Assembly: GCA_025929595.1 (NCBI GenBank) | Contig: JAICQA010000080.1 | Span: 1-9,324, forward strand | Reading direction: 5' to 3' | DNA from: Xanthobacteraceae bacterium | GTDB lineage: Bacteria > Pseudomonadota > Alphaproteobacteria > Rhizobiales > Xanthobacteraceae | DNA length: 9,324 bases | Shown: piece by piece, positions 1 to 7,194 of the stretch | Layout of the letters: every line of letters begins with the position of its first letter | Position numbering within the stretch: position 1 is the first letter of the stretch | Translations under genes and position numbers: made by a program | The notes under the pieces: generated by a model | Database searches by the model: none | The model's input: the letters and a program-made list of their open reading frames with translations, nothing else | What the model was told of the DNA's origin: nothing

Positions 1-683
1 TGCAACGCATCCATGAATTCCGGCAGGGCGAGATCGCCCTGCCCCGGAAAGCTGCGGTAGTGGCGGCTCCACGACAGGTAATCCATGTCGAGGAGCGGCG
101 CGTCGGCGAGCTGCACGAGAAAGATGCGGTCGGGCGGGATCGAGCGGATCGCTTTCAGGTCGGTCTTGCGCGCGAGAATATGAAAGCTGTCGAGGACGAC
201 GCCGATGGCCGCGTGATCGGCGCGGCGCACAGCCTCCCAAGCATCCCGATAGTCGTGGATATGGCTGCCCCAGGAGAGCGCCTCGAACCCCACGCGGAAG
301 CCATGTGCGGCCGCACGTTCACCGAGCGCGTGCAGGTCGGCGGCGGCGCGCTCAATGCCGCCGACGCTTTCGGGCGAGACGTTCGAGCAAACCATCAGCA
401 AGTCGCAGCCGAGTTCTTCCATGACACGGAATTTGCGTTCGGCGCGCTGGAAGATGCGCTCGCGGCGATTTTCGGGCATGCCCTCGAAGTCGCGAAACGG
501 CTGGAAGGTGACGATCTTCAGCCCAAGCCCTTCGACGATCTTGCGCACATCGGATGGCGTGCCGCTGAAAGAGAGGAGATCGTTCTCGAATAGCTCGACG
601 CCTTTGAAGCCCGCGGCGGCAATCGCCTCCAGCTTCTCGTCGAGCACGCCGCTCAGGCAAACCGTTGCGATTGCCGTTTGCAT
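1..683 (-). CDS. quiC: 3-dehydroshikimate dehydratase (QuiC type), N-terminal 227 residues, runs off left edge
   Basis: Converts 3-dehydroshikimate to protocatechuate, feeding quinate/shikimate carbon into the beta-ketoadipate pathway; a cytoplasmic metal-dependent TIM barrel of the sugar phosphate isomerase/epimerase superfamily. The frame starts at ATG 683 and stays open to base 1, so the C terminus is missing. An AGGAGG lies 8-9 nt upstream of the ATG, which fixes the start. The N terminus (MQTAIATVCLSGVLDEKLEA) and the segment with FENDLLSF, FQPFRDFEGMP and VCSNVSP are typical of QuiC. The expected metal ligands are visible as Glu134 (GFEALSWG), Asp165 (VLDSFH) and Gln191 (VQLAD). These match the numbering I remember for the Pseudomonas putida enzyme, whose fourth ligand (near 239) lies outside the window. 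Many proteobacterial homologues are about 630 residues with a C-terminal HPPD-like domain, so this may be such a fusion; that cannot be seen here. It follows the dehydrogenase gene by 22 nt, so the two are probably co-transcribed. Confidence 0.9.
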   Translation of the reverse strand, partial: MQTAIATVCLSGVLDEKLEAIAAAGFKGVELFENDLLSFSGTPSDVRKIVEGLGLKIVTFQPFRDFEGMPENRRERIFQRAERKFRVMEELGCDLLMVCSNVSPESVGGIERAAADLHALGERAAAHGFRVGFEALSWGSHIHDYRDAWEAVRRADHAAIGVVLDSFHILARKTDLKAIRSIPPDRIFLVQLADAPLLDMDYLSWSRHYRSFPGQGDLALPEFMDAL

Positions 684-705
684 ATCGCTGCCTCCTGCTT
701 GGCCC

Positions 706-1584
706 TTACGCCGTTGCCGCCAGCTCCGCACGTGCCGCAAATGCTTCCTTCAAAACGGCGCGCATTCGCGCCGCGTCGGGCGTGATCCCGGTGAAGATCC
801 GGAATGCCTCGACGCCCTGATGCAGCAGCATCCCGTCGCCGCTCATGGTGCGGGCGCCGGCGCGCTTCGCGGCCTTGATGAATTCGGTTTCGAGCGGCGA
901 GTAGATAACGTCGGCGGCAAAATGCGCGTCGGTGACAAGGCCGGATGGCACCGGATTGCCGCCTATGCCGGCCATGCCGATGGGCGTCGCGTTGATGACC
1001 CCCGCAACGGACGGGATCGCGTCTTCGAGCGATTTGATCCGGCGAGCCGTGCCTTCGCCGCCGCGATTCAACTCCGCTGCCAGCCGCTCGGCGCGGCCGG
1101 CGTCCGTGTCGAATATGAGCAGCGGCTCGACCCCAAGGTCGAGCATCGCAAACGCAACGGCTCGCCCCGCGCCGCCGGCGCCAACGAGCACCACGGGCTT
1201 CGCCGCGACGGAGTCACGCCCGAAGCGTTCCTCGATACTTTTGCGGAAACCGATACGGTCGGTGTTGAAACCCTCGGTGCGCCCATCGGGCGAAATCCGC
1301 ACCGTGTTGACCGCGCCAATCTCGCGGGCCTCGGGCGAAACCGCATCGAGAAGCGGGATCACCTCTTCCTTGCAGGGCCGCGTGATATTGAGGCCGATGA
1401 AACCGGTCGCCTTCGCGCCTTCGAGCAGGTCGGCCAGCCGCCTGCCCGGCAGGCGGTCGAGATCCATCAAGTGGTAGTAGCCGCGCATTCCGGCCGCGGC
1501 GAAGCAATCCTCGATCAGGGCCGGCGACAGGGACTTCATGATGTTGGCCCCGATCAGGCCAACGAGACGGCGTTCCATCTTCAT
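706..1584 (-). CDS. aroE: Quinate/shikimate dehydrogenase, AroE family, catabolic (QsuD-like) type
   Basis: NAD(P)-dependent oxidation of shikimate (and possibly quinate) to 3-dehydroshikimate (3-dehydroquinate); cytoplasmic, 292 residues, normal family length. The substrate domain has the S-x-S motif (Ser18-Leu-Ser20), the catalytic Lys72 in NITRPCKEE and its partner Asp109 in GFNTD. The nucleotide-binding glycine loop is GAGGAGRA at 135-142. The second Rossmann strand ends in Asp159 (LLIFDTD), where biosynthetic NADP-dependent AroE usually has a basic residue. This, and the quiC gene immediately downstream, argue for an NAD-linked catabolic enzyme rather than the housekeeping AroE of aromatic amino acid synthesis. 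Cys71 replaces the usual aromatic residue of the PFK/PYK motif. The S-x-S pair favours shikimate over quinate, because quinate-preferring relatives often have Thr at the second position. Two ATGs (1584 and 1578) are possible; the AAAGAG abuts the first and is better spaced for the second. The 5' leader contains a strong hairpin (1592-1618). Confidence 0.88.
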   Translation of the reverse strand: MKMERRLVGLIGANIMKSLSPALIEDCFAAAGMRGYYHLMDLDRLPGRRLADLLEGAKATGFIGLNITRPCKEEVIPLLDAVSPEAREIGAVNTVRISPDGRTEGFNTDRIGFRKSIEERFGRDSVAAKPVVLVGAGGAGRAVAFAMLDLGVEPLLIFDTDAGRAERLAAELNRGGEGTARRIKSLEDAIPSVAGVINATPIGMAGIGGNPVPSGLVTDAHFAADVIYSPLETEFIKAAKRAGARTMSGDGMLLHQGVEAFRIFTGITPDAARMRAVLKEAFAARAELAATA

Positions 1585-1591
1585 CTCTTTA

Positions 1592-1618
1592 GCCTGCGGC
1601 GCGATTCTCGCCGCAGGC
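1592..1618 (-). other. Perfect hairpin in the leader of the dehydrogenase gene
   Basis: GCCTGCGGC at 1592-1600 is the exact reverse complement of GCCGCAGGC at 1610-1618. An additional G-C pair (1601/1609) gives a 10-bp stem with a 7-nt loop. It ends 7 nt before the first ATG of the leftward dehydrogenase gene (1584), so it would form in that mRNA's leader next to the ribosome site. There is no T-run on either side in either direction, so it is not an intrinsic terminator. It could be a protein-binding palindrome, a translation-modulating hairpin or a 5' stabiliser; the sequence does not decide between these. Confidence 0.55.
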
Positions 1619-1641
1619 GGGCAGGACGTTCGGCTGAAGCA

Positions 1642-1672
1642 AAAATAACGTCAACCGTGAGCCTCTTGTCAG
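1642..1672 (-). promoter_or_regulatory. Possible promoter for the leftward quinate/shikimate genes
   Basis: On the minus strand CTGACA (1672-1667) resembles a -35 box, and TTATTT (1648-1643) or TATTTT (1647-1642) lies 18-19 nt further on as a weak -10. An alternative -35, TTGACG, lies within the same stretch at about 1655-1650, but its matching -10 is poor. The elements sit in the AT-richer patch between the divergent genes. Called by eye only; alphaproteobacterial -10 boxes are weakly conserved. Confidence 0.25.
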
Positions 1673-1680
1673 AGAGAGTT

Positions 1681-1708
1681 TTTCGATTCACTTTCGCTCC
1701 GAAAGTGA
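1681..1708 (+). promoter_or_regulatory. Candidate GlpR operator upstream of glpR (autoregulation)
   Basis: TCACTTTCG (1688-1696) and CGAAAGTGA (1700-1708) are a perfect 9-bp inverted repeat separated by CTC. A further TTTCG (1681-1685) precedes it at an 11-nt period, about one helical turn. TTTCG/CGAAA half-sites are the kind of motif I associate with DeoR-family GlpR proteins, and similar copies occur before glpD. The repeat ends 7 nt before the glpR start codon and lies just downstream of a -35-like TTGTCA (1666-1671). A bound repressor would therefore block glpR transcription or early elongation. The role as operator is inference; the repeat is seen directly. Confidence 0.5.
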
Positions 1709-1715
1709 CCCCCGG

Positions 1716-2504
1716 ATGCTCGTCCCCCGCCAACAGGCCATCGTCGATCTTGCCCGCCGCTCGGGCCGCGTCACCGTCGAAGACCTCTCAGCCCGCTTCG
1801 ACGTCACCCCGCAGACGATCCGCAAGGACCTGAACGAGCTTTGCGACAGGCGCCTGCTCACGCGCGTGCATGGCGGCGCAATCCTCGCCTCGGGCGTGGA
1901 GAACGTCGGTTATGACGCGCGGCGGGCGATTGCCATGGAAGCGAAGGAAGAGATCGGCCGCGCCACCGCCGCGCTGATCCCGAGCGACTCCTCCCTCTTC
2001 ATCAATATCGGCACCACAACGGAAGCCGTTGCTCGCGCGATGCTGCAACATTCCGGACTGATGGTGATTACCAATAATCTCAATGTTGCCAGCCTGATGC
2101 GCGGGTATTCGCAGATCGAGGTTGTGATCGCAGGCGGCGTCGTGCGGCACACCGACGGCGGCATTGTCGGCGAGGCGGCGGTGGACTTCATCCGTCAGTT
2201 CAGGGTGGATTTTGCCGTGATCGGCGTGTCGGCGATCGACCAGGACGGGGCGCTCCTCGACTTCGACTACCGCGAGGTGCGGATCGCGCAGGAAATTATC
2301 GCCAACGCACGCCACGTGATCCTCGTGTGCGACGCGACCAAGTTCGAGCGCTCGGCGCCGGTGAAGATCGGCCATCTGTCGCAGGTGGATACCTTCGTAA
2401 CGGACTACTGCCGGCCGGACGCAATCCGCCGGATTTGCGCGGAATCCGAAGTAAAACTGATCGAGCTACGTCCCGCTCCAGCCGAGCTATCCGAAGAAAT
2501 CTGA
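1716..2504 (+). CDS. glpR: GlpR, DeoR-family repressor of the glycerol operon
   Basis: Cytoplasmic transcription repressor, 262 residues, usual DeoR length (about 250-260). The N-terminal winged helix-turn-helix spans roughly residues 5-55, with the family signature VEDLSARFDVTPQTIRKDL around 21-39 and RVHGGA at 50-55. The C-terminal sugar-phosphate-sensing domain has INIGTTTEAV at 96-105 (phosphate loop), ITNN, AGGVVR, GIVGEAAVDFIRQF and the CDATKFER segment near the end. In this family glycerol-3-phosphate typically releases the protein from DNA. ATG 1716 is the only plausible start: no other in-frame start codon occurs back to about 1653, and the Shine-Dalgarno site is weak (GAAAG at 1701-1705, inside the palindrome). 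It precedes glpD in the same direction with a 111-nt gap holding further TTTCG sites, so it probably controls both itself and the transport operon. A related carbohydrate repressor is possible from sequence alone, but the neighbours make GlpR nearly certain. Confidence 0.92.
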   Translation: MLVPRQQAIVDLARRSGRVTVEDLSARFDVTPQTIRKDLNELCDRRLLTRVHGGAILASGVENVGYDARRAIAMEAKEEIGRATAALIPSDSSLFINIGTTTEAVARAMLQHSGLMVITNNLNVASLMRGYSQIEVVIAGGVVRHTDGGIVGEAAVDFIRQFRVDFAVIGVSAIDQDGALLDFDYREVRIAQEIIANARHVILVCDATKFERSAPVKIGHLSQVDTFVTDYCRPDAIRRICAESEVKLIELRPAPAELSEEI

Positions 2505-2529
2505 TTTCGCTTTCGGCTGATTATTTTCG
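2505..2529 (+). promoter_or_regulatory. Candidate GlpR operator cluster upstream of glpD
   Basis: Three direct TTTCG repeats start at 2505, 2511 and 2525, directly after the glpR stop codon and ending beside the predicted -35 box of glpD. An inverted half-site, CGAAA (2575-2579), lies downstream of the predicted -10. Flanking half-sites on both sides of a promoter would suit repression by occlusion or looping. The motif is shared with the palindrome before glpR, which supports a common regulator, but binding is inferred. Confidence 0.5.
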
Positions 2530-2530
2530 C

Positions 2531-2559
2531 TTGAAGCGCGTTTGCTTTCATTTTATGGT
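2531..2559 (+). promoter_or_regulatory. Predicted promoter of glpD and the downstream transport genes
   Basis: TTGAAG (2531-2536) and TATGGT (2554-2559) are separated by exactly 17 nt, a good sigma-70-type pair. They lie in the most AT-rich stretch of the window, between glpR and glpD. TTTCG half-sites lie immediately upstream and a CGAAA lies about 16 nt downstream. There is no terminator-like hairpin after glpR, so some readthrough from glpR into glpD is likely as well. Confidence 0.45.
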
Positions 2560-2615
2560 TAATTTCAAAGATAACGAAAAATGCTGTTTGCGCTGCGTTC
2601 GGGTGGGAGCGCCAG

Positions 2616-4139
2616 TTGTCCGAGGCCGTGTTCGACATCGCCGTCATTGGCGGCGGCATCAATGGTTGCGGTATCGCGCGTGACGCGGCCGGGCGCGGCC
2701 TGTCGGTCTTCCTTTGCGATAAAGGCGACCTCGCCGGCGCCACCTCCTCCGCTTCCACCAAGCTGATCCACGGCGGCCTGCGCTATCTCGAATATTACGA
2801 ATTCCGCCTCGTGCATGAGGCGCTGGTCGAGCGCGAAGTGCTGCTGCGCGCGGCACCCCACATCATCCGGCCGCTCCGTTTCGTGCTGCCGCATCACAGC
2901 GGCCTGCGTCCTGCCTGGTTCATCCGGCTCGGCCTGCTCGCCTACGACCATCTCGGCGGGCGGAAGATCCTGCCGCCGACCCGCAATGTCGATTTGAGGC
3001 GCGACGAGGCGGGCGAGCCGCTGCGCCCTGAATTCAAGCGCGCGTTCGAATATTCCGATTGCTGGGTCGAAGACTCGCGGCTCGTGGTGCTGAACGCGCT
3101 CGATGCAGCCGAGCATGGCGCCGTCATCCGCACACGCACAGAAGCGGTCGCCGCAATCCGCGAGAACGGCCTGTGGACGGTCGAACTGAGCGAGACCGGC
3201 ACGCGGCACGGCCAGCGCGTGCGTGCTCGCGCGCTCGTCAACGCGGCAGGCCCATGGGTCGCGGATGTCGCGCGGCGGACGGGCGACGGGCCGCACGCAC
3301 CGATGCGACTCGTGAAGGGCAGTCACATCGTCGTGCCACGGCTGTTCGCGCATGACCGCGCCTATATTTTCCAGAATGCCGACAATCGTGTCGTGTTCGC
3401 TATTCCCTTCGAGCGCGACTTCACGCTGATCGGCACCACCGACGTCGATTTCGCGGGCGACCCAGGAGATGCAGCGGCCAGCAAAGAGGAGACCGAATAT
3501 CTCTGCGCATCGGTGACCGAATATTTCCGCGAGCCGCTGCATCCGTCGCAGGTGATCGCGAGCTTCGCGGGCGTGCGACCGCTGTTCGATGATGGCGCGC
3601 GCGAAGCCAAGGCGCTCTCGCGCGACTATGTGCTCAAGCTCGACGAAGTGCCGGGCGGCGGCACGCCGCTCGTGACCGTCTATGGCGGCAAGATCACGAC
3701 CTATCGGCGGCTCGCCGAGCGCGCGCTCTCGATGCTCGCGCCGCAATTCCCCAAGGCGCGCGGCGCATGGACCGCGAACGCCGCGCTGCCGGGCGGAGAT
3801 TTTCCCTATGACGGTTTCGACGCGGAGGTGGCGAAGCTCACCGCCGCCTGTCCCACCTGCGGCAGCGGACGGGCGCAACGGCTTTTGCGCGCCTACGGCA
3901 CGCGGGCTTTCCGCATGGTCGCGGGGGCGCGGTCGGCCGCCGACTGGGGCCGCGACTTCGGTGCCGGGCTGAGCGAACTCGAAGTCCGCTACCTGATGGA
4001 CCGCGAGTGGGCGGTGACAGCGGAAGACGTGCTGTGGCGGCGAGGCCGCCTCGGTCTTGTCATGACGCTGGATCAGGCTCGTACGCTCGACGAATGGATG
4101 CAGGCACAGCCGCGCACCGCCGCGGCTTCCGCCGCCTGA
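2616..4139 (+). CDS. glpD: GlpD, FAD-dependent aerobic glycerol-3-phosphate dehydrogenase
   Basis: Oxidises sn-glycerol 3-phosphate to dihydroxyacetone phosphate and passes electrons to the quinone pool; a peripheral protein on the inner membrane. It has 507 residues, normal for the family. The FAD dinucleotide-binding motif is at residues 11-28 (IGGGINGCGIARDAAGRG). It is followed by KLIHGGLRYLEYYEFRLV, the VNAAGPWV segment, and YIFQNADNRVVFAIPFE with GTTDVDF. The DAO C-terminal domain (about 385-490) ends with the conserved EDVLWRRGRLGLVM. The start is TTG at 2616, with TGGGAG 7 nt upstream; no in-frame ATG exists before the conserved N terminus, and ATG 2581 is in another frame. Cys412 and Cys415 (CPTCGSG) replace what I remember as an aromatic-Pro segment in relatives. 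The gene is followed 11 nt later by glpS and is the first gene of the tightly spaced block. Identity is certain; only the start codon is slightly open. Confidence 0.95.
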   Translation: MSEAVFDIAVIGGGINGCGIARDAAGRGLSVFLCDKGDLAGATSSASTKLIHGGLRYLEYYEFRLVHEALVEREVLLRAAPHIIRPLRFVLPHHSGLRPAWFIRLGLLAYDHLGGRKILPPTRNVDLRRDEAGEPLRPEFKRAFEYSDCWVEDSRLVVLNALDAAEHGAVIRTRTEAVAAIRENGLWTVELSETGTRHGQRVRARALVNAAGPWVADVARRTGDGPHAPMRLVKGSHIVVPRLFAHDRAYIFQNADNRVVFAIPFERDFTLIGTTDVDFAGDPGDAAASKEETEYLCASVTEYFREPLHPSQVIASFAGVRPLFDDGAREAKALSRDYVLKLDEVPGGGTPLVTVYGGKITTYRRLAERALSMLAPQFPKARGAWTANAALPGGDFPYDGFDAEVAKLTAACPTCGSGRAQRLLRAYGTRAFRMVAGARSAADWGRDFGAGLSELEVRYLMDREWAVTAEDVLWRRGRLGLVMTLDQARTLDEWMQAQPRTAAASAA

Positions 4140-4150
4140 CGGGGATCGCG

Positions 4151-5239
4151 ATGACGCTCGAACTTCGCAATGTCACCAAGCGGGTCGAGGCGGAGACCCA
4201 CATTGCGGACGTGTCGCTGACGCTCGCGCGCGGCAGTCTCAACGTTTTGCTGGGTCCGACGTTGTCGGGCAAGACGACGTTGCTGCGCCTGATGGCAGGC
4301 CTCGACGTGCCGACCCAAGGCCAGGTGCTGGTCAACGGCCAGGACGTGACCGACGTGCCGGTGCAGAAACGCTCGGTCGCGATGGTCTATCAGCAGTTCA
4401 TCAACTTCCCGAATTTCACGGTGTTTGAGAACATTGCGTCGCCCTTGCGTGTCGCGGGTGTTGCGAGCGCGGAGATCGACCGGCGCGTGCGGGACGCTGC
4501 GGCGCTCATGCGGCTCGACCGTTTCCTCGAGCGCTATCCGCTCGAGCTTTCGGGCGGGCAACAGCAGCGCACGGCGCTGGCGCGCGCCGTCGTCAAGCGT
4601 GCTGAACTGCTGCTGCTCGACGAGCCGCTCGCCAATCTCGATTACAAGCTGCGCGAAGAGCTGCGTGAGGAATTGCCGAAGCTCTTCGTCGAGATCGGCG
4701 CGATCACGGTTTATGCGACGGCGGAGCCTTCGGACGCGCTGCTGCTCGGCGGCAATACGGCGACGCTTTCCGAAGGGCGCATCACGCAATTCGGAAAAAC
4801 GGTCGATGTCTATCGACGACCGAACGACAAGGCGACGGCGGATGTCTTCTCCGATCCGCCGATGAATTTCATCGCTGCGCGCATCACCGGCGGCAAGGCG
4901 CATCTGCCGGGCGGGACGAGCTTGCCGGCGCGCGGGCCGCTCGCGGGCCTCCCGGATGGCGAAATCACGCTCGGCTTCCGCGCCAACCATCTTTATCTGC
5001 GCGCGCCTGGACCGGACGCCGTGCCGGTCACTGCCACTGTCGCGGTCACCGAGATCACGGGCTCGGAGAGTTTCGTGCATGTGATGCACGAGGGCTCGCG
5101 CTGGGTCGCGCTCGCGCATGGCATTCACGAGCTCAATCCCGGCGCGCCGGTCGAGCTCTATCTCGATCCGAACCGCGTCTTTGTCTTTGGCCGCGACGGG
5201 CGACTGATGGCGGCGCCCGCCATCGCGGCGGCGGCGTGA
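4151..5239 (+). CDS. glpS: GlpS, glycerol ABC transporter ATPase with degenerate H-loop
   Basis: Cytoplasmic ATPase of the glycerol importer, 362 residues, MalK-like: ABC domain (about 1-235) plus a C-terminal regulatory/TOBE part containing GFRANHLYL. Seen: Walker A GPTLSGKT (35-42), Q-loop YQQF (Gln81), an intact signature LSGGQQQR (133-140) and Walker B LLLLDEP (Asp157, Glu158), then D-loop NLD. The H-loop, normally THD, reads TAE, with Ala191 in place of the switch histidine. This fits what I remember of rhizobial GlpS proteins, so it looks like a family trait rather than a mutation. The start is ATG 4151, with GGGGAT just upstream. The frame is open a further 48 codons into glpD, but that part is only an overlap with glpD coding sequence. 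It sits 11 nt after glpD and 9 nt before glpT, its expected heterodimer partner. Confidence 0.93.
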   Translation: MTLELRNVTKRVEAETHIADVSLTLARGSLNVLLGPTLSGKTTLLRLMAGLDVPTQGQVLVNGQDVTDVPVQKRSVAMVYQQFINFPNFTVFENIASPLRVAGVASAEIDRRVRDAAALMRLDRFLERYPLELSGGQQQRTALARAVVKRAELLLLDEPLANLDYKLREELREELPKLFVEIGAITVYATAEPSDALLLGGNTATLSEGRITQFGKTVDVYRRPNDKATADVFSDPPMNFIAARITGGKAHLPGGTSLPARGPLAGLPDGEITLGFRANHLYLRAPGPDAVPVTATVAVTEITGSESFVHVMHEGSRWVALAHGIHELNPGAPVELYLDPNRVFVFGRDGRLMAAPAIAAAA

Positions 5240-5248
5240 GGACGGGCC

Positions 5249-6327
<1,079 letters not shown>

Positions 6328-6328
<1 letters not shown>

Positions 6329-7194
6329 TGGATAAGGTCGTCAACAACCGCGCCTGGTTCATGGTCCTGCCGGTGCTGGTACTGGTCGCGTTCAACGCGG
6401 TCATCCCGCTGATGACGGTCGTGAACTATTCCGTGCAGGAGAGCTTCGCGGGCAACGTCTTCTTCTTCGAAGGTTCGAAGTGGTTCGAGCAGGTGTTGCA
6501 TTCCGAGCGCTTCCATGCGGCGCTCGGCCGCCAGTTCCTTTTCACCGGCATCATTCTCGCGATCGAAATCCCGCTCGGCGTCGCCATCGCGCTCGCCATG
6601 CCACGCAGAGGGCCGTGGGTCTCGGTCTGCCTCGTGCTGATGGCGTTGCCGCTGCTCATTCCGTGGAACGTGGTGGGCGCGATCTGGAATATCTTTGCGC
6701 TGCCGAGCTACGGCCTCCTCGGCCGCACCATCAACGCGCTCGGCATCAGCTTCAACTTCACGCGTGACGTCTTTGACGCGTGGTTCACGCTCATTCTGAT
6801 GGATGTCTGGCACTGGACGTCGCTCGTGGTGCTGCTCGCCTATGCCGGATTGATGGCGATACCGGACGCCTACTATCAGGCGGCCAAGATCGACGGCGCC
6901 TCGCGCTGGGCCGTGTTCCGCTACATCCAGCTTCCAAAGATGCGGCGCGTGCTGACGATCGCGGTGCTCCTGCGGCTCATGGACTCCTTCATGATCTACA
7001 CGGAGCCGTTCGTGCTCACGGGCGGCGGGCCGGGCAACGCCACGACGCTTCTTTCCATCGATCTCGTGAAAATGGCGCAGGGCCAGTTCGATCTTGGGCC
7101 CGCGGCCGCCATGTCGCTGATCTACTTCCTGATGGTGCTCGCCATGAGCTGGGTCTTCTACACCGTGATGACCCGCGAGGAGGCGCGGACATGA
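6328..7194 (+). CDS. glpP: GlpP, glycerol ABC transporter permease
   Basis: Inner-membrane permease of the MalF/CUT1 type, 288 residues with about six membrane segments. The first (about 10-30) is WFMVLPVLVLVAFNAVIPLM, followed by a periplasmic loop to about residue 70. The cytoplasmic coupling (EAA) loop is AAKIDGASRWAVF at 185-197, the site that docks onto an ATPase Q-loop region. The conserved YTEPFVLTGGGPGNATT segment follows, and a last helix precedes the C terminus. ATG 6328 is preferred: it overlaps the glpT stop as TGATG, has GGAAGGG 5 nt upstream, and gives the N terminus MDKVVN. An in-frame GTG directly before it (6325) would add only one residue. The stop overlaps the glpQ start as ATGA, so the two permeases are probably made in equal amounts. 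Confidence 0.93.

Noticed and set aside
1592..1625. Terminator between the divergent gene sets
   Set aside because: The hairpin has no T-run on either strand, and no gene converges on it.
355..1833. Long plus-strand open frame spanning quiC, aroE, the divergent promoter and the start of glpR
   Set aside because: It crosses three unrelated genes and the promoter region, and its translation shows no family features; the minus-strand frames contain conserved catalytic motifs.
2581..2766. ATG at 2581 as a possible glpD start or separate small gene
   Set aside because: It is not in frame with glpD, lacks a ribosome site, and its product is a short low-complexity peptide inside glpD.
2565..3878. 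437-codon open frame on the minus strand opposite glpD
   Set aside because: Its translation is Arg/Ala/His-rich with no recognisable domain, it lies wholly antisense to an unmistakable GlpD, and its length is explained by high third-position GC.
4007..4150. Upstream in-frame extension of glpS into glpD
   Set aside because: The extension only re-reads the 3' end of glpD in another frame. ABC ATPases begin at MTLELRNV (ATG 4151), which has its own ribosome site.
6780..7190. Upstream open extension of the glpQ frame through glpP
   Set aside because: The conserved permease sequence begins at ATG 7191, overlapping the glpP stop as ATGA; the extension is antisense-like noise in an alternative frame of glpP.
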